This document shows, in pieces, positions 1 to 8,567 of a stretch of DNA of 46,641 nt. The stretch is taken from NCBI RefSeq assembly GCF_003208435.1, contig NZ_QKMF01000025.1, positions 1-46,641 of the forward strand, read 5' to 3'. The notes under the pieces are model-generated. The model was not told the origin of the DNA. It was given only the letters and a program-made list of their open reading frames with translations, and ran no database searches. The DNA comes from Pelagimonas varians. GTDB taxonomy: Bacteria > Pseudomonadota > Alphaproteobacteria > Rhodobacterales > Rhodobacteraceae. How positions within the stretch are numbered: position 1 is the first letter of the stretch; each line of letters opens with the position of its first letter. The position numbers and the translations under genes were made by a program.

Positions 1-95
1 GCGCATCAGCTCCGGTTTCTGCGCGCAAAGAGTCATTGCCGTCCTCGCCGAAGAGAACATCATCCCCGGCCCCGCCATTGCCCGAGTCGTTGCCA
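1..95. repeat. Terminal direct repeat, left copy (circular overlap)
   Basis: These 95 bases are identical, base for base, to 46547-46641 at the other end. Overlapping ends of this kind are what an assembler leaves when it runs past the closing point of a circle. Collapsing the two copies gives a circle of 46,546 bp and restores an uninterrupted RTX gene across the joint. The alternative is a real duplicated RTX repeat on a linear fragment, but neighbouring RTX repeats in this gene differ clearly in DNA sequence, so an exact 95-base match by duplication is less likely. Confidence 0.88.
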
Positions 96-901
96 ACCCC
101 GCCATAATACGTGTCATTGCCGTCCTGACCGCCAAAGGTGTCATTGCCCGCGCCGCCATAGCCCAGATCGTTGCCCGATCCGCCCCACATACCATCGTCA
201 CCTGTGTTGCCATACAGGCTATCATGACCCGAATAGCCCCCCATCATGTCATTTTCCGCGCCGCCGTTCATAACGTCATTGCCGCCGCCGCCCCAGATCA
301 GGTCTTCTCCGGCCTCGCCGTTCAACGTGTCGGCATCGCCGCCGCCGCCCAAAGTGTCGTCGCCGGTACCGCCCCACAGGACATCCAGACCTGAGGACCC
401 CCAGATCTCGTCATCGCCGTCATCGCCTTGCAACAGGTCATTGCCTGCGCCGCCGCCCATAAGATCATCTCCGGTGCCACCGATATGCGTGTCGTGGCCG
501 TCTCCGCCCCAGATTTCGTCATGTCCCCCCTGACCTTGGAGCAAATCATTGCCGCCGTTGCCAAACAGATGGTCGCCGCCACCGCCGCCATTTAGCGTGT
601 CATTGCCCTGATTGCCTTCGATGGTATCCGGCAAATTGGCCCCCTGAAGCAGGCTGTGACTGTTGCCGCCCACAAGGGTGACCCCCGGCGCAGCTGGCAA
701 AATCTGAACACGAGAGGCCTGATCAGAAAACAGGTCGGGCGGCGCATAGGCGGCTTCGGAATATTGGAGAGGGTCTTCAACGCTTACGGTAACGGGTGCC
801 AAAAGATCCACAAAATGAGGAGTTGGCTCGGCTGGCAAAGTGTCGTCCACAGGGCCGCGCCGCCACAAGCTGCTGAATATGGATGCTATCTGCGAGAACA
901 T
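1..901 (-). CDS. RTX calcium-binding repeat protein, N-terminal part (continues at 46546-45846)
   Basis: The ATG lies at 901-899 and the frame stays open to base 1, then continues across the circular joint to a stop at 45846, giving 533 aa in total. The first 85 or so residues are non-repetitive, begin MFSQIASIFSSLWRRG and carry no Sec signal peptide. After that come near-continuous nonapeptide repeats of the GGxGxDxUx type, for example GNGGNDLLQG and GGTGDDLMGG. Such repeats bind calcium and fold into a beta-roll outside the cell after type I secretion. The protein has no recognisable enzymatic domain, so a structural or matrix role is an inference. An in-frame stop lies just upstream of the ATG. 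The 279-base gap to the divergent glf gene should hold promoters for both; no clear boxes were seen there. Confidence 0.85.
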   Translation of the reverse strand, partial: MFSQIASIFSSLWRRGPVDDTLPAEPTPHFVDLLAPVTVSVEDPLQYSEAAYAPPDLFSDQASRVQILPAAPGVTLVGGNSHSLLQGANLPDTIEGNQGNDTLNGGGGGDHLFGNGGNDLLQGQGGHDEIWGGDGHDTHIGGTGDDLMGGGAGNDLLQGDDGDDEIWGSSGLDVLWGGTGDDTLGGGGDADTLNGEAGEDLIWGGGGNDVMNGGAENDMMGGYSGHDSLYGNTGDDGMWGGSGNDLGYGGAGNDTFGGQDGNDTYYGGVGNDSGNGGAGDDVLFGEDGNDSLRAETGADA

Positions 902-1180
902 GTTTCATCTCCAAAGTGTTCGAAGCTGAAATTGCCCAAACGGCGGGGCTGCAACCGGATCAAAATCGGGCAAAACGTGGTCTCTTCGAGAGAATTTACA
1001 TCAAAGCCGGTGTCATTCCTTGCCTGCTGGGGGGGCCGGATGTCGGTCCGGTTTACGCAGGTCCTTTTCCAGTCTGGCATCCCTAACTGCGAGGACCCGC
1101 TCAAGGTGAAAGGCATAGGTTGTCCCTGCCCGTACCTGCGCCTAGAATAGCGACAAAAATGGGCAGGCGGATCAGTTATA

Positions 1181-2284
1181 ATGAAGATACTTATTGTTGG
1201 TGCCGGTCTGTCTGGTGCTGTCATGGCCCGCCAGTTGGCCCAAGCCGGACATCACATCACCGTGCTCGAAAGCCGGTCGCATATTGCGGGCAATTGCCAT
1301 ACCGAACGCTGCCCTGACACCGGCGTTCTGGTGCATGTTTACGGTCCGCACATCTTTCACACCGGCGACGCGGGTGTTTGGGATTATGTGACAAAGTTTG
1401 CCCGTTTTGTCCCCTATCGCCATCAGGTGCGCGCCACGGCGCAAGGCCAAGTCTATACGCTGCCGATCAATCTGCACACCATCAACCAGTTCTTTGGCAA
1501 AACCTTTGACCCGGCTCAGGCGCGGGCCTTTATCGAAGACACCCAAGCGCGCCGCGAGATCACCGATCCGCAAAGCTTTGAGGAGCAAGCGCTGCGCATG
1601 GTGGGCCCGGCGCTCTATGAGGCGTTTTTGGCCGGATATACCGAAAAGCAATGGGGCTGCTCACCAGCGGATTTGCCCGCGGCGATCCTCAAACGCCTGC
1701 CGATGCGGTTTGATTATAACGACAACTATTTTGCCCATCCGTTCCAAGGTATGCCCGAACAGGGCTATACACCGATGGTGGCGGCGATTCTGGATCATCC
1801 CGGCATCGATGTACATCTGAACACGCCTTATACGGCGCAGGCGGCGGCCAAGGCAGATCATCTGATCTGGACCGGGCCGCTGGATGGATATTTTGACGCC
1901 AAATTGGGGCGTCTGGGTTACCGCACGCTGGATTTTGACCGCTTTACGGTACAAGGCGATTACCAAGGCTGCGCAGTCATGAACTATCCGGACCGCGACC
2001 TACCCTATACCCGTATCACCGAGCACAAACATTTTGCCCCTTGGGAAACCCATGAGGCCAGCGTGCTATACCGCGAAACGCCCCGTGCCTGCGGCGTCGA
2101 GGATACCCCCTATTATCCGATCCGCCTGCTCAACGACAAAGCCTTGCTGTCAGAATATGAAGCCTTGGCAGCGGCAGAAACCGGCGTAACCTTCCTTGGG
2201 CGGCTCGGCACCTATCGCTACCTTGATATGGATGTCACCATTCGCGAAGCCTTGGATGCGGCCGCGGGGTTCACCCCCGCCTAA
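1181..2284 (+). CDS. glf: UDP-galactopyranose mutase
   Basis: This 367-aa flavoenzyme converts UDP-galactopyranose to UDP-galactofuranose, the donor for galactofuranose in surface glycans. The length is normal for the bacterial family. The N-terminus begins MKILIVGAGLSGAVMARQLA, with the Rossmann FAD motif GAGLSG at residues 7-12 followed by an acidic residue at the end of the second strand (VLES). The family signature YTEKQWG is present around residue 159, and a conserved Arg sits in YTRITEHKHF near residue 270, in the region that contacts the UDP-sugar diphosphate. It is divergent from the RTX gene and is followed at 111 bases by the DUF2793 gene. A possible user of its product is the GT2 protein at 27435-28427. 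Confidence 0.95.
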   Translation: MKILIVGAGLSGAVMARQLAQAGHHITVLESRSHIAGNCHTERCPDTGVLVHVYGPHIFHTGDAGVWDYVTKFARFVPYRHQVRATAQGQVYTLPINLHTINQFFGKTFDPAQARAFIEDTQARREITDPQSFEEQALRMVGPALYEAFLAGYTEKQWGCSPADLPAAILKRLPMRFDYNDNYFAHPFQGMPEQGYTPMVAAILDHPGIDVHLNTPYTAQAAAKADHLIWTGPLDGYFDAKLGRLGYRTLDFDRFTVQGDYQGCAVMNYPDRDLPYTRITEHKHFAPWETHEASVLYRETPRACGVEDTPYYPIRLLNDKALLSEYEALAAAETGVTFLGRLGTYRYLDMDVTIREALDAAAGFTPA

Positions 2285-2394
2285 AAGGCCCGAAGTAAAC
2301 CCGCGTCAAGCAGGGCACCGAACGGCGGGTTCGGAGATTGGCAAGAGTTTCGGTCAAAATTGGCGATCACCCAATTTGACCGGAGGCCCCGTCC

Positions 2395-3459
2395 ATGCCC
2401 GATACTTCGGCGCGCTTGTCGCTGCCCTATCTTTTGCCCGCTCAGGCGCAAAAACACGTCACCCACAACGAAGCCCTTGCCCGCTTGGATCTGTTGGTTC
2501 AACTCGCGGTCGAAGGCTTTGGCGTCAATGCGCCGCCGCCCCTGCCCACAGCAGGCCAGATTTGGGCCCTGGGGGCCGCTGCCACAGGCGGCTGGATCAG
2601 CCAGCCCGAAGGCACACTGGCCGCTTGGGACGGCACTGCCTGGGTCTTTGTCCCCCCGCAAGAGGGGTATCTGGCGCTTGATAAAACCAGTGGTGCAGTG
2701 ATGCGTTGGACCGGCAGCAGCTGGGATCGTACCGCGCCGCCCGATCTGGATCATCTGGACGGCCTTGGTGTGAACACGGCACATGACGCCGTGAACCGCT
2801 TGGCCGTCGCCTCTGACGCCAGCTTGCTAAGCCATGATGGTGCCGGCCATCAGGTAAAGATCAACAAAGCCGCCAGCGGCGATACCGCCAGCCTCTTGTT
2901 TCAAACCGATTGGTCTGGTCGGGCGGAAATGGGCACCTCGGGCAGCGACGGGTTTGCGATTAAAACCAGCGCCGATGGCAGTGCCTGGACCACAGCCCTT
3001 GCCTTTGATCCGGCAACTGGGATCGCGACAGGTGCGGCGGTTCAACAAAGCGCCAGCGACACCACCCCGGGGCGCCTCGCACGGGTTGATCACACCTATG
3101 GCCCCGAAAATCTGATCGGCACGGTGTCCCAATCAGGTGGAACGCCCACCGGCGCGGTGATCGAATCCGCCAGCAATGCCAATGGCCATTACACCCGTTT
3201 TGCTGATGGGACGCAGGTGTGTTGGTATTCCGACTTTTCGACCGTTTCCAATGCGGCCGCCGTCTGGACCTTTCCCGCTGTGTTTGCCTCGGACGATGTC
3301 GCGGTGGTGGCCAGTGCAAATATTTCTGGTGCGGCGCGGCTGATTTCGGTTTCCGACCAAACCGCAAGCACAGTTGATGTGCGCTCATGGGTTGCGGCCT
3401 CGGGTTCCGAGGCCGTCTCGCCCAACGCCCATGTTATCGCCTATGGCCGTTGGTTTTGA
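2395..3459 (+). CDS. DUF2793 domain protein, phage tail fibre-like
   Basis: This 354-aa protein opens with the typical DUF2793 sequence, including LPYLLPAQAQKHVTHNEAL near residues 10-28, followed by Gly/Ala/Thr/Ser-rich beta-structure segments and a C-terminal domain ending in AYGRWF. DUF2793 proteins occur in alphaproteobacterial prophages and near gene-transfer-agent tail genes, where they are thought to be tail or adhesion fibres. The domain call is seen in the sequence; a role as a fibre or adhesin here is inference. No other phage structural genes are nearby. The stop overlaps a possible ATG of the next gene (TGATG at 3457-3461), which suggests translational coupling. The window shows no signal peptide. 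Confidence 0.75.
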   Translation: MPDTSARLSLPYLLPAQAQKHVTHNEALARLDLLVQLAVEGFGVNAPPPLPTAGQIWALGAAATGGWISQPEGTLAAWDGTAWVFVPPQEGYLALDKTSGAVMRWTGSSWDRTAPPDLDHLDGLGVNTAHDAVNRLAVASDASLLSHDGAGHQVKINKAASGDTASLLFQTDWSGRAEMGTSGSDGFAIKTSADGSAWTTALAFDPATGIATGAAVQQSASDTTPGRLARVDHTYGPENLIGTVSQSGGTPTGAVIESASNANGHYTRFADGTQVCWYSDFSTVSNAAAVWTFPAVFASDDVAVVASANISGAARLISVSDQTASTVDVRSWVAASGSEAVSPNAHVIAYGRWF

Positions 3460-3476
3460 TGCAAAGGGCTGAGAAT

Positions 3477-3788
3477 ATGATGACGCTGCATTTTTCACCA
3501 ATACGCAGCAACGACACCCTGATTTTGGAACGTCAGGGTGACATTTTGATCGCCAATGGCGAGGCTTTTGATTTCAGCCCTCTGGCTGAGGGTCAAAGCC
3601 TGCCAGCGCAGGCCGTGGCATCGCCGTGGTTTGTCGGGCCGGTGTCGCGGCGCGGCGGTGTGCTTGAGCTGACAGTGCTTTTACCACATGGGGCCAATGC
3701 CCCCCACGCGCAGCGATCTCCGCAACCGATTGGCTTGACATGTGATGGGCTGGTCGCCCTGCCCGCCGCCCCTGCATTGGAGACCTGA
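3477..3788 (+). CDS. Small hypothetical protein downstream of DUF2793 gene
   Basis: This gene encodes 103 aa from the ATG at 3477 (MMTLHFSPIRSNDTL...), with AAAGGG about nine bases upstream as ribosome binding site. An in-frame ATG at 3459, overlapping the preceding stop, is the alternative start and would add six residues. The sequence is predicted mostly beta, with an aromatic or proline patch around SPWFVGPVSRRGG, a pattern seen in small accessory proteins encoded beside tail fibres. I do not recognise a named family. It sits two bases before the next small gene, so the three genes 2395-3976 form a tight unit. A role in fibre assembly is only an inference from the arrangement. Confidence 0.65.
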   Translation: MMTLHFSPIRSNDTLILERQGDILIANGEAFDFSPLAEGQSLPAQAVASPWFVGPVSRRGGVLELTVLLPHGANAPHAQRSPQPIGLTCDGLVALPAAPALET

Positions 3789-3790
3789 AC

Positions 3791-3976
3791 ATGAGCAATA
3801 TTGATTTTTCCCGCGCCATCCCGGTTGGGGCAGATGCCAAAGCCCGTCGCCTCGACGAGGCTCGCATCTGTCTGAAAGCCACCGACTGGTATGTCATTCG
3901 TCAGGTCGAGACCGGCTCCCCCGTGCCCGAAGACATCGCCAAAGCGCGCCGCGAAGCCCGCGCGGCCCTGTCTTAG
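3791..3976 (+). CDS. Small protein, tail-fibre accessory-like
   Basis: This 61-aa protein starts at an ATG three bases after the previous stop. Its C-terminal half (DWYVIRQVETGSPVPEDIAK, then Arg/Ala-rich helix) resembles the C-terminal segment of phage tail-assembly accessory proteins, where the pattern 'DWYVIR..E.G..VP..I...R...R' is common. It lacks signal peptide and membrane segments. The similarity is from memory of the pattern and is not a computed match. It is the last gene before the terminator at 3988-4027. Confidence 0.65.
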   Translation: MSNIDFSRAIPVGADAKARRLDEARICLKATDWYVIRQVETGSPVPEDIAKARREARAALS

Positions 3977-3987
3977 CAGGGACATAG

Positions 3988-4027
3988 AAAAGAGAGAGGC
4001 GGCGCAAATCGACGCTGCCTCTCTTTT
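3988..4027. terminator. Bidirectional Rho-independent terminator
   Basis: A stem-loop lies between two convergent operons: AAAAGAGAGAGGC on the left can pair with GCCTCTCTTTT on the right, around a loop containing a second short GGCG/CGCT pairing. The A-run on the left and the T-run on the right make it usable from both directions. It would end the glf-DUF2793 unit on the plus strand and the manC operon on the minus strand. Confidence 0.75.
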
Positions 4028-4036
4028 GAAAGCTAT

Positions 4037-5476
4037 TTAGCCCTTGGCACCCTGACCGCGCGAATAGACATCCTCATAGCGGATGATGTCGTCTTCGCCC
4101 AAATAGGATCCCGTTTGCACTTCGATCAGCACCATCGGTACTTTGCCGGGGTTTTCCATACGGTGCACTGCACCCAATGGGATATAGACCGATTGATTTT
4201 CCGTCACGAGCTTGACGTCCGTGTCCACAGTGACCTTGGCGGTGCCCTCAACCACAATCCAGTGTTCGGACCGGTGATGATGGCTTTGTAAGGACAGCGC
4301 TGCACCAGGGTGCACATGGATACGCTTCACCTGAAAACGCGATCCAACCACGAGGCTTTCGAACCAACCCCAAGGGCGGTAATCGCGCGGCAGGGTTTCG
4401 GCCTGCACAGCCCCCTTCGCCTTCAGCGCGGCAACGGCTTTTTTCACGTCTTGCGCGCGATCTTTATGCGCAACAAGAACCGCATCCGGCATGGCCACTG
4501 CGATCACATCTTCCAGACCAATGCCAACCAGTTCCTGATGTTCGGCCTCAGCGCGCAACATCGTGTTACGGCATTCAATCGACGTGGCCGGCCCGGAGGT
4601 CACAACACCCTCAGCGTCTGGTCCGGCTTCACGCCAAACCGCATCCCAACCGCCTAAATCGGACCAGCTGCCGCCAAAGGGCACAACGGTCAGATTGTCG
4701 GCTTTCTCCATCACCGCATAATCAATCGAGATGTCATCTGCTTGCCCCCAAGGCGCGGGTGCCAGACGGGTAAAGCCAAGGTCGCTCTCGGCACCCTCGA
4801 CCGCGGCCCGAACGGCTGCCAGCATGTCCGGGGCAAAGGCTTCGAATGCGGCCAAAATCGCCGTGGTCGAGAACAAGAAAATGCCCGCATTCCACAGATG
4901 TTGCCCGCCGTCCAACATGACCTGAGCCGTGGCGCTGTCGGGTTTTTCAACAAAGGCTTGCAGGGGCTGCGGCACCGGTGCGAAATCACCGGTCGCGGCT
5001 TGCGACATCTCAAGCCAGCCATAGCCGGTCTCGGCGCGGTCGGGACGAATGCCGAATGTGACCAACTGGCCGGCCTGCGCGGCTGCGGTTGCCGCCTGCA
5101 CCGTATCGCGGAATTGTGCGGCATCGGGGATGACGTGATCGGACGGGGCCACCAGCATCAACGCGCCAGGGCTTTGCGCCTCAAGCATCAGGGCGCCGGC
5201 CAAAATTGCCGGTGCCGTGTTGCGCCCTTCGGGTTCGATCAGCGTTGCGGCCGCGCCCAGTTCCACAGCGGCCAGTTGTTCGGTCACGATAAAGCGGAAA
5301 TCAGATCCGGTGACCACAATTGGCGCGGCAAATCCGTCGCCAGCCAAACGCTTGGCTGATGCTTGGAACAGGCTGTCGTCGCCAGTTAGCTGGGTGAATT
5401 GTTTGGGATAACTTTTGCGCGACAACGGCCAAAGGCGCGTGCCGGAACCACCGCATAAAAGAAGGGGAGTAATCAT
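4037..5476 (-). CDS. manC: Mannose-1-phosphate guanylyltransferase / mannose-6-phosphate isomerase (bifunctional)
   Basis: This 479-aa type II enzyme makes GDP-mannose from mannose-1-phosphate and GTP, and its isomerase half interconverts fructose-6-P and mannose-6-P. The N-terminal nucleotidyltransferase carries the pyrophosphorylase signature LLLCGGSGTRLWPLSRKSYP (residues 5-24) and the FVEKPD motif. The C-terminal cupin (about 360-470) holds QSHHHRSEHW at 397-406, the metal-binding motif of the isomerase. The length is normal. The ATG overlaps the stop of the 47-aa ORF upstream (ATGA). It is the last gene of the operon starting at 13498, and its product feeds Gmd and Fcl. Confidence 0.95.
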   Translation of the reverse strand: MITPLLLCGGSGTRLWPLSRKSYPKQFTQLTGDDSLFQASAKRLAGDGFAAPIVVTGSDFRFIVTEQLAAVELGAAATLIEPEGRNTAPAILAGALMLEAQSPGALMLVAPSDHVIPDAAQFRDTVQAATAAAQAGQLVTFGIRPDRAETGYGWLEMSQAATGDFAPVPQPLQAFVEKPDSATAQVMLDGGQHLWNAGIFLFSTTAILAAFEAFAPDMLAAVRAAVEGAESDLGFTRLAPAPWGQADDISIDYAVMEKADNLTVVPFGGSWSDLGGWDAVWREAGPDAEGVVTSGPATSIECRNTMLRAEAEHQELVGIGLEDVIAVAMPDAVLVAHKDRAQDVKKAVAALKAKGAVQAETLPRDYRPWGWFESLVVGSRFQVKRIHVHPGAALSLQSHHHRSEHWIVVEGTAKVTVDTDVKLVTENQSVYIPLGAVHRMENPGKVPMVLIEVQTGSYLGEDDIIRYEDVYSRGQGAKG

Positions 5477-5616
5477 CGCGATACCTCTTGAATTAATTTA
5501 CCGGCCTCACCGGGCAGGCTTGGAAGTTCTAAATTGATCGGGTTACTCATCTGCGCGACATAACTGGCAAAACGGGTTTTGTAACTAGAATAGAGTTCTT
5601 CCATCATTCCAACCAT
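5473..5616 (-). CDS. Small ORF (47 aa) between fcl and manC
   Basis: Translation from the ATG at 5616 gives a 47-aa protein beginning MVGMMEELYSSYKTRF and ending in LIQEVSR, with a TGA that overlaps the manC ATG by four bases (ATGA). The frame is open, starts 18 bases after the fcl stop and exactly fills the gap between two metabolic genes. Alternative ATGs at 5607 and 5604 would shorten it by three or four residues. The composition (charged, amphipathic N-terminal helix, then a Leu/Pro-rich stretch) looks protein-like. No family is recognised. It may be a real small protein or simply a device to couple manC translation to the operon. Confidence 0.5.
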   Translation of the reverse strand: MVGMMEELYSSYKTRFASYVAQMSNPINLELPSLPGEAGKLIQEVSR

Positions 5617-5633
5617 CCCGCCGCATACCGCAC

Positions 5634-6608
5634 TCAGGCTGAACGCAAATCGCTGCTATCTTGCTTTAAAAACCACTGATACGTCTCCTCAACGCCGGTC
5701 TCTAGTCCGATCGAGGCCCTCCACCCCATATCGGCCAAACGCCCCACATCCATGAGCTTTTTCATCGTACCATCCGGCTTGCTCGGGTCGGTGCTAATGG
5801 TGCCTTTGAAACCGGTGACCTGCGCCACCAACTGTGCCAATTCCAAGATCGAAATATCCGTGCCTGAACCAACATTGATATGGCTCAGCATTTCTTGGGT
5901 ATTGGCAGCATAGATGTCCTTGGGCAGATCGGCCACAAACAGGCTTGCCTCAGCCATGTCATCGACATGCAGGAATTCGCGGCGCGGATTGCCAGATCCC
6001 CAGATCATCACATCTTCCAGACCATCGCGGGCCGCTTCGTGGAACCGGCGAATCAGCGCAGGCAGAACATGGGAGTTTTCGGGATGGAAATTATCACCCG
6101 GCCCATACAAGTTTGTCGGCATAACCGACCGATAATCAACGCCATACTGGCGGTTATAACTCTCGCACAGTTTGATCCCTGCGATTTTGGCCACGGCATA
6201 GGGTTCATTTGTCGCCTCAAGTGTGCCGGTCAACAATGCGTCTTCGCGCATCGGCTGTGGCACGGCCTTGGGATAAATACACGATGAACCCAGTTGCAAC
6301 AGGCGTTGAACATCCGCCGCATAGGCCTGATGGATGACATTGCATTCAATCATCAGGTTTTCATAGATGAACTGGGCCGGATAGGTGTTATTGGCCATAA
6401 TGCCGCCCACTTTGGCAGCGGCCAGAATGACCTGATCGGGCTTTTCGGCCTGCATGAAGTCAGCCACAGCCACCTGATTGGTCAGGTCCAGCTCTGATGA
6501 GGTGCGGGTGATCATTGTGATCGCCTCGCCCGCAGCTTTGCGGGCTTCAAGCCGGCGCAAAATCGCACCCCCAACCATGCCGCGATGACCTGCTATATAA
6601 ATTTTCAT
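5634..6608 (-). CDS. fcl: GDP-L-fucose synthase
   Basis: This 324-aa short-chain dehydrogenase/reductase does the epimerisation and NADPH-dependent reduction that turn GDP-4-keto-6-deoxymannose into GDP-L-fucose. The NADP motif GHRGMVG sits at residues 7-13, the catalytic Ser lies in LGSSCIYP (about 107-114) and Tyr137/Lys141 form YAVAK. The family's [12 protein letters not shown] block is intact. I chose the ATG at 6608 because AGGTG precedes it at good spacing; a GTG three codons upstream (6617) is weaker. It lies 14 bases after the sulfotransferase gene and follows gmd in the same operon, so the pathway order manC-fcl-gmd is complete apart from manB, which is at 43060-44448. Confidence 0.95.
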   Translation of the reverse strand: MKIYIAGHRGMVGGAILRRLEARKAAGEAITMITRTSSELDLTNQVAVADFMQAEKPDQVILAAAKVGGIMANNTYPAQFIYENLMIECNVIHQAYAADVQRLLQLGSSCIYPKAVPQPMREDALLTGTLEATNEPYAVAKIAGIKLCESYNRQYGVDYRSVMPTNLYGPGDNFHPENSHVLPALIRRFHEAARDGLEDVMIWGSGNPRREFLHVDDMAEASLFVADLPKDIYAANTQEMLSHINVGSGTDISILELAQLVAQVTGFKGTISTDPSKPDGTMKKLMDVGRLADMGWRASIGLETGVEETYQWFLKQDSSDLRSA

Positions 6609-6622
6609 GCGTTTCACCTATT

Positions 6623-7312
6623 TTAAATGGCTTGGGCCGCTACACGATCATATAAATCTTGGACCTCGGTGTGGTCCGCTAAAAATCCAGCAATGGAAGC
6701 CCGACGTTCCAGTTTGACTTTTTCCCGATCTTTATTGGGCGCGCCAATACGCAGGGCATAGGAATCGCCATGTGTTCCACGCGCGCGCCCTTCCGCAAGG
6801 GCATGGGCCCGCACACCATCCGCCTTGAGATCGGACGACAGGGGAATTGAAGCCCCCGTCGCGGTGTTCACCAACTCAACAACCTTATTGAAATCACCAA
6901 CAACGGTCGAAAAATCCACAATGGTCGGCACCGGATCCATGTGCAGGATTGCATTGTAAAAGTTGAAATAGCGCTGCGCTGAAAACTCAACCGATTTCCC
7001 AGAGAAAATCGTATAAGACAGAATTGCATCTTCCGGACGGCGGATCAGTGCAATAATCGGCCGGTCGAGTTTACGCCCGATCAAGATGTTTTCTATCACA
7101 TGCGTATGGTGCGCGATTTTCAACCGTTTGTCTGACCCTTCTTGCAGAATAGACAACATATCGATTGTGAAAGTGTTCCCGCTGCGCGGGAACCCTTCGA
7201 TAACAATATCAGTATCCGCTGCACAAACGATGTTACGAGGAACCTTGACCAAAGTATCCTGCAGGTCTGCAAGCGATTTGCCCCACAAATTTGATAGACC
7301 TCGTTTTTTCAT
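6623..7312 (-). CDS. Sulfotransferase-like P-loop protein
   Basis: This 229-aa protein has a PAPS-type phosphosulfate-binding loop, IEGFPRSGNTFTIDML, at about residues 38-53, and a likely 3'-phosphate motif, IIALIRRPEDAILSYT, around 85-100. These are the two diagnostic sites of sulfotransferases. The length is typical of small bacterial members. It would transfer sulfate to a sugar or glycan in the cytoplasm. It lies between gmd and fcl, which suggests fucose or a fucose-containing unit as the acceptor; this is inference from position. The start ATG at 7312 has AGGACAC just upstream. Confidence 0.7.
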   Translation of the reverse strand: MKKRGLSNLWGKSLADLQDTLVKVPRNIVCAADTDIVIEGFPRSGNTFTIDMLSILQEGSDKRLKIAHHTHVIENILIGRKLDRPIIALIRRPEDAILSYTIFSGKSVEFSAQRYFNFYNAILHMDPVPTIVDFSTVVGDFNKVVELVNTATGASIPLSSDLKADGVRAHALAEGRARGTHGDSYALRIGAPNKDREKVKLERRASIAGFLADHTEVQDLYDRVAAQAI

Positions 7313-7370
7313 GTGTCCTACTTTTCTCTAATTTCGCGCACCACGGATACGGTTTCACGCCTTTTACGCT

Positions 7371-8492
7371 CTACCCGTTTTCGACGCTGACCGGCAGATC
7401 CATGTCGTGCGCTTTTAGCAAGGCGTGGCGTTTGGCGGCTTTGAGATCGTCGCGGACCATTTCGGCGCACATCTCTTGCGTGGTGATTTCCGGCACCCAG
7501 CCCAAGACCTCTTTGGCCTTTGTAGGGTCGCCAAGCAGGGTTTCCACCTCGGCCGGGCGGAAATAGCGCGGATCGATGCGCAAGACCACATCGCCAACCT
7601 TCAGCGACGGGGCATTGTCACCGGTGACGCTGGCCACGGTTGCGATCTCATCAACACCGGTGCCGGTGAACTCCAGCTCGACGCCCAGTTCACGCGCCGA
7701 CCAAGTGATGAATTCGCGCACGCTATATTGAACGCCGGTGGCGATGACAAAATCCTCGGCCACATCCTGTTGCAGCATCATCCACTGCATGCGCACATAG
7801 TCTTTGGCATGGCCCCAATCGCGCAGCGCATCGATGTTGCCCATGTACAGACACTCTTCGAGACCTTGGGCAATATTGGCCAAACCGCGGGTGATTTTGC
7901 GGGTCACAAAGGTTTCGCCGCGGCGCGGGCTTTCGTGGTTAAACAAAATGCCGTTGCAAGCATACATGCCATAGGCTTCGCGGTAGTTCACCGTGATCCA
8001 ATAGGCGTACATTTTCGCCACCGCATAGGGGCTGCGCGGGTGGAACGGGGTGGTTTCACGCTGCGGGATTTCCTGCACCAAACCATAAAGCTCCGAGGTC
8101 GAGGCCTGATAGAAACGGGTCTTTTTCTCAAGGCCCAGAAACCGGATCGCTTCGAGCAGGCGCAAGGTGCCCATGGCGTCGACATCAGCCGTGTATTCAG
8201 GCGCTTCAAAACTGACCGCAACATGGCTTTGCGCGCCAAGGTTATACACCTCGTCGGGCTGCACTTCGGAGATGATCCGCGTCAGGTTCGAGCTGTCCGT
8301 CAAATCGCCGTAATGCAGCTTGAAGTTGGCATTGTCCGTGTGTGGATCTTCGTAAATGTGATCCACACGCTGGGTATTGAACGAAGAGGCCCGGCGCTTG
8401 ATGCCATGCACTTCATAGCCTTTGGCCAACAAAAACTCAGCCAAATAGGAACCGTCTTGACCTGTTATACCAGTAATGAGTGCTTTTTTCAT
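7371..8492 (-). CDS. gmd: GDP-mannose 4,6-dehydratase
   Basis: This 373-aa enzyme catalyses the first committed step from GDP-mannose towards GDP-L-fucose. The NADP-binding loop [10 protein letters not shown] is at residues 8-17, the characteristic [12 protein letters not shown] block follows at about 35-46, and the catalytic YAVAKMY motif is present together with the [17 protein letters not shown] block that marks the family. The length is standard. It is separated from fcl by a sulfotransferase-like gene, an unusual insertion in an otherwise common gmd-fcl pair. The 75-base gap upstream may hold an internal promoter but no clear one is seen. Confidence 0.96.
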   Translation of the reverse strand: MKKALITGITGQDGSYLAEFLLAKGYEVHGIKRRASSFNTQRVDHIYEDPHTDNANFKLHYGDLTDSSNLTRIISEVQPDEVYNLGAQSHVAVSFEAPEYTADVDAMGTLRLLEAIRFLGLEKKTRFYQASTSELYGLVQEIPQRETTPFHPRSPYAVAKMYAYWITVNYREAYGMYACNGILFNHESPRRGETFVTRKITRGLANIAQGLEECLYMGNIDALRDWGHAKDYVRMQWMMLQQDVAEDFVIATGVQYSVREFITWSARELGVELEFTGTGVDEIATVASVTGDNAPSLKVGDVVLRIDPRYFRPAEVETLLGDPTKAKEVLGWVPEITTQEMCAEMVRDDLKAAKRHALLKAHDMDLPVSVENG

Positions 8493-8567
8493 ATGTCTTG
8501 TACCCTATGATACTTTTGGAGAAGGGGTTTGGTGAACAGCTTTTCTAAACCCGCGTAGCAAATTAAA

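Noticed and set aside
246-533. Long Pro/Ser-rich open frame on the plus strand opposite the RTX gene
   Set aside because: It is the antisense of Gly/Asp-rich RTX repeats, which always give Pro/Ser/Ile-rich open frames. The minus-strand frame has the RTX motifs and a proper start.
7425-8510. 361-aa plus-strand open frame opposite gmd
   Set aside because: It is fully antisense to gmd, which has all family motifs. No ribosome binding site or family similarity was seen.
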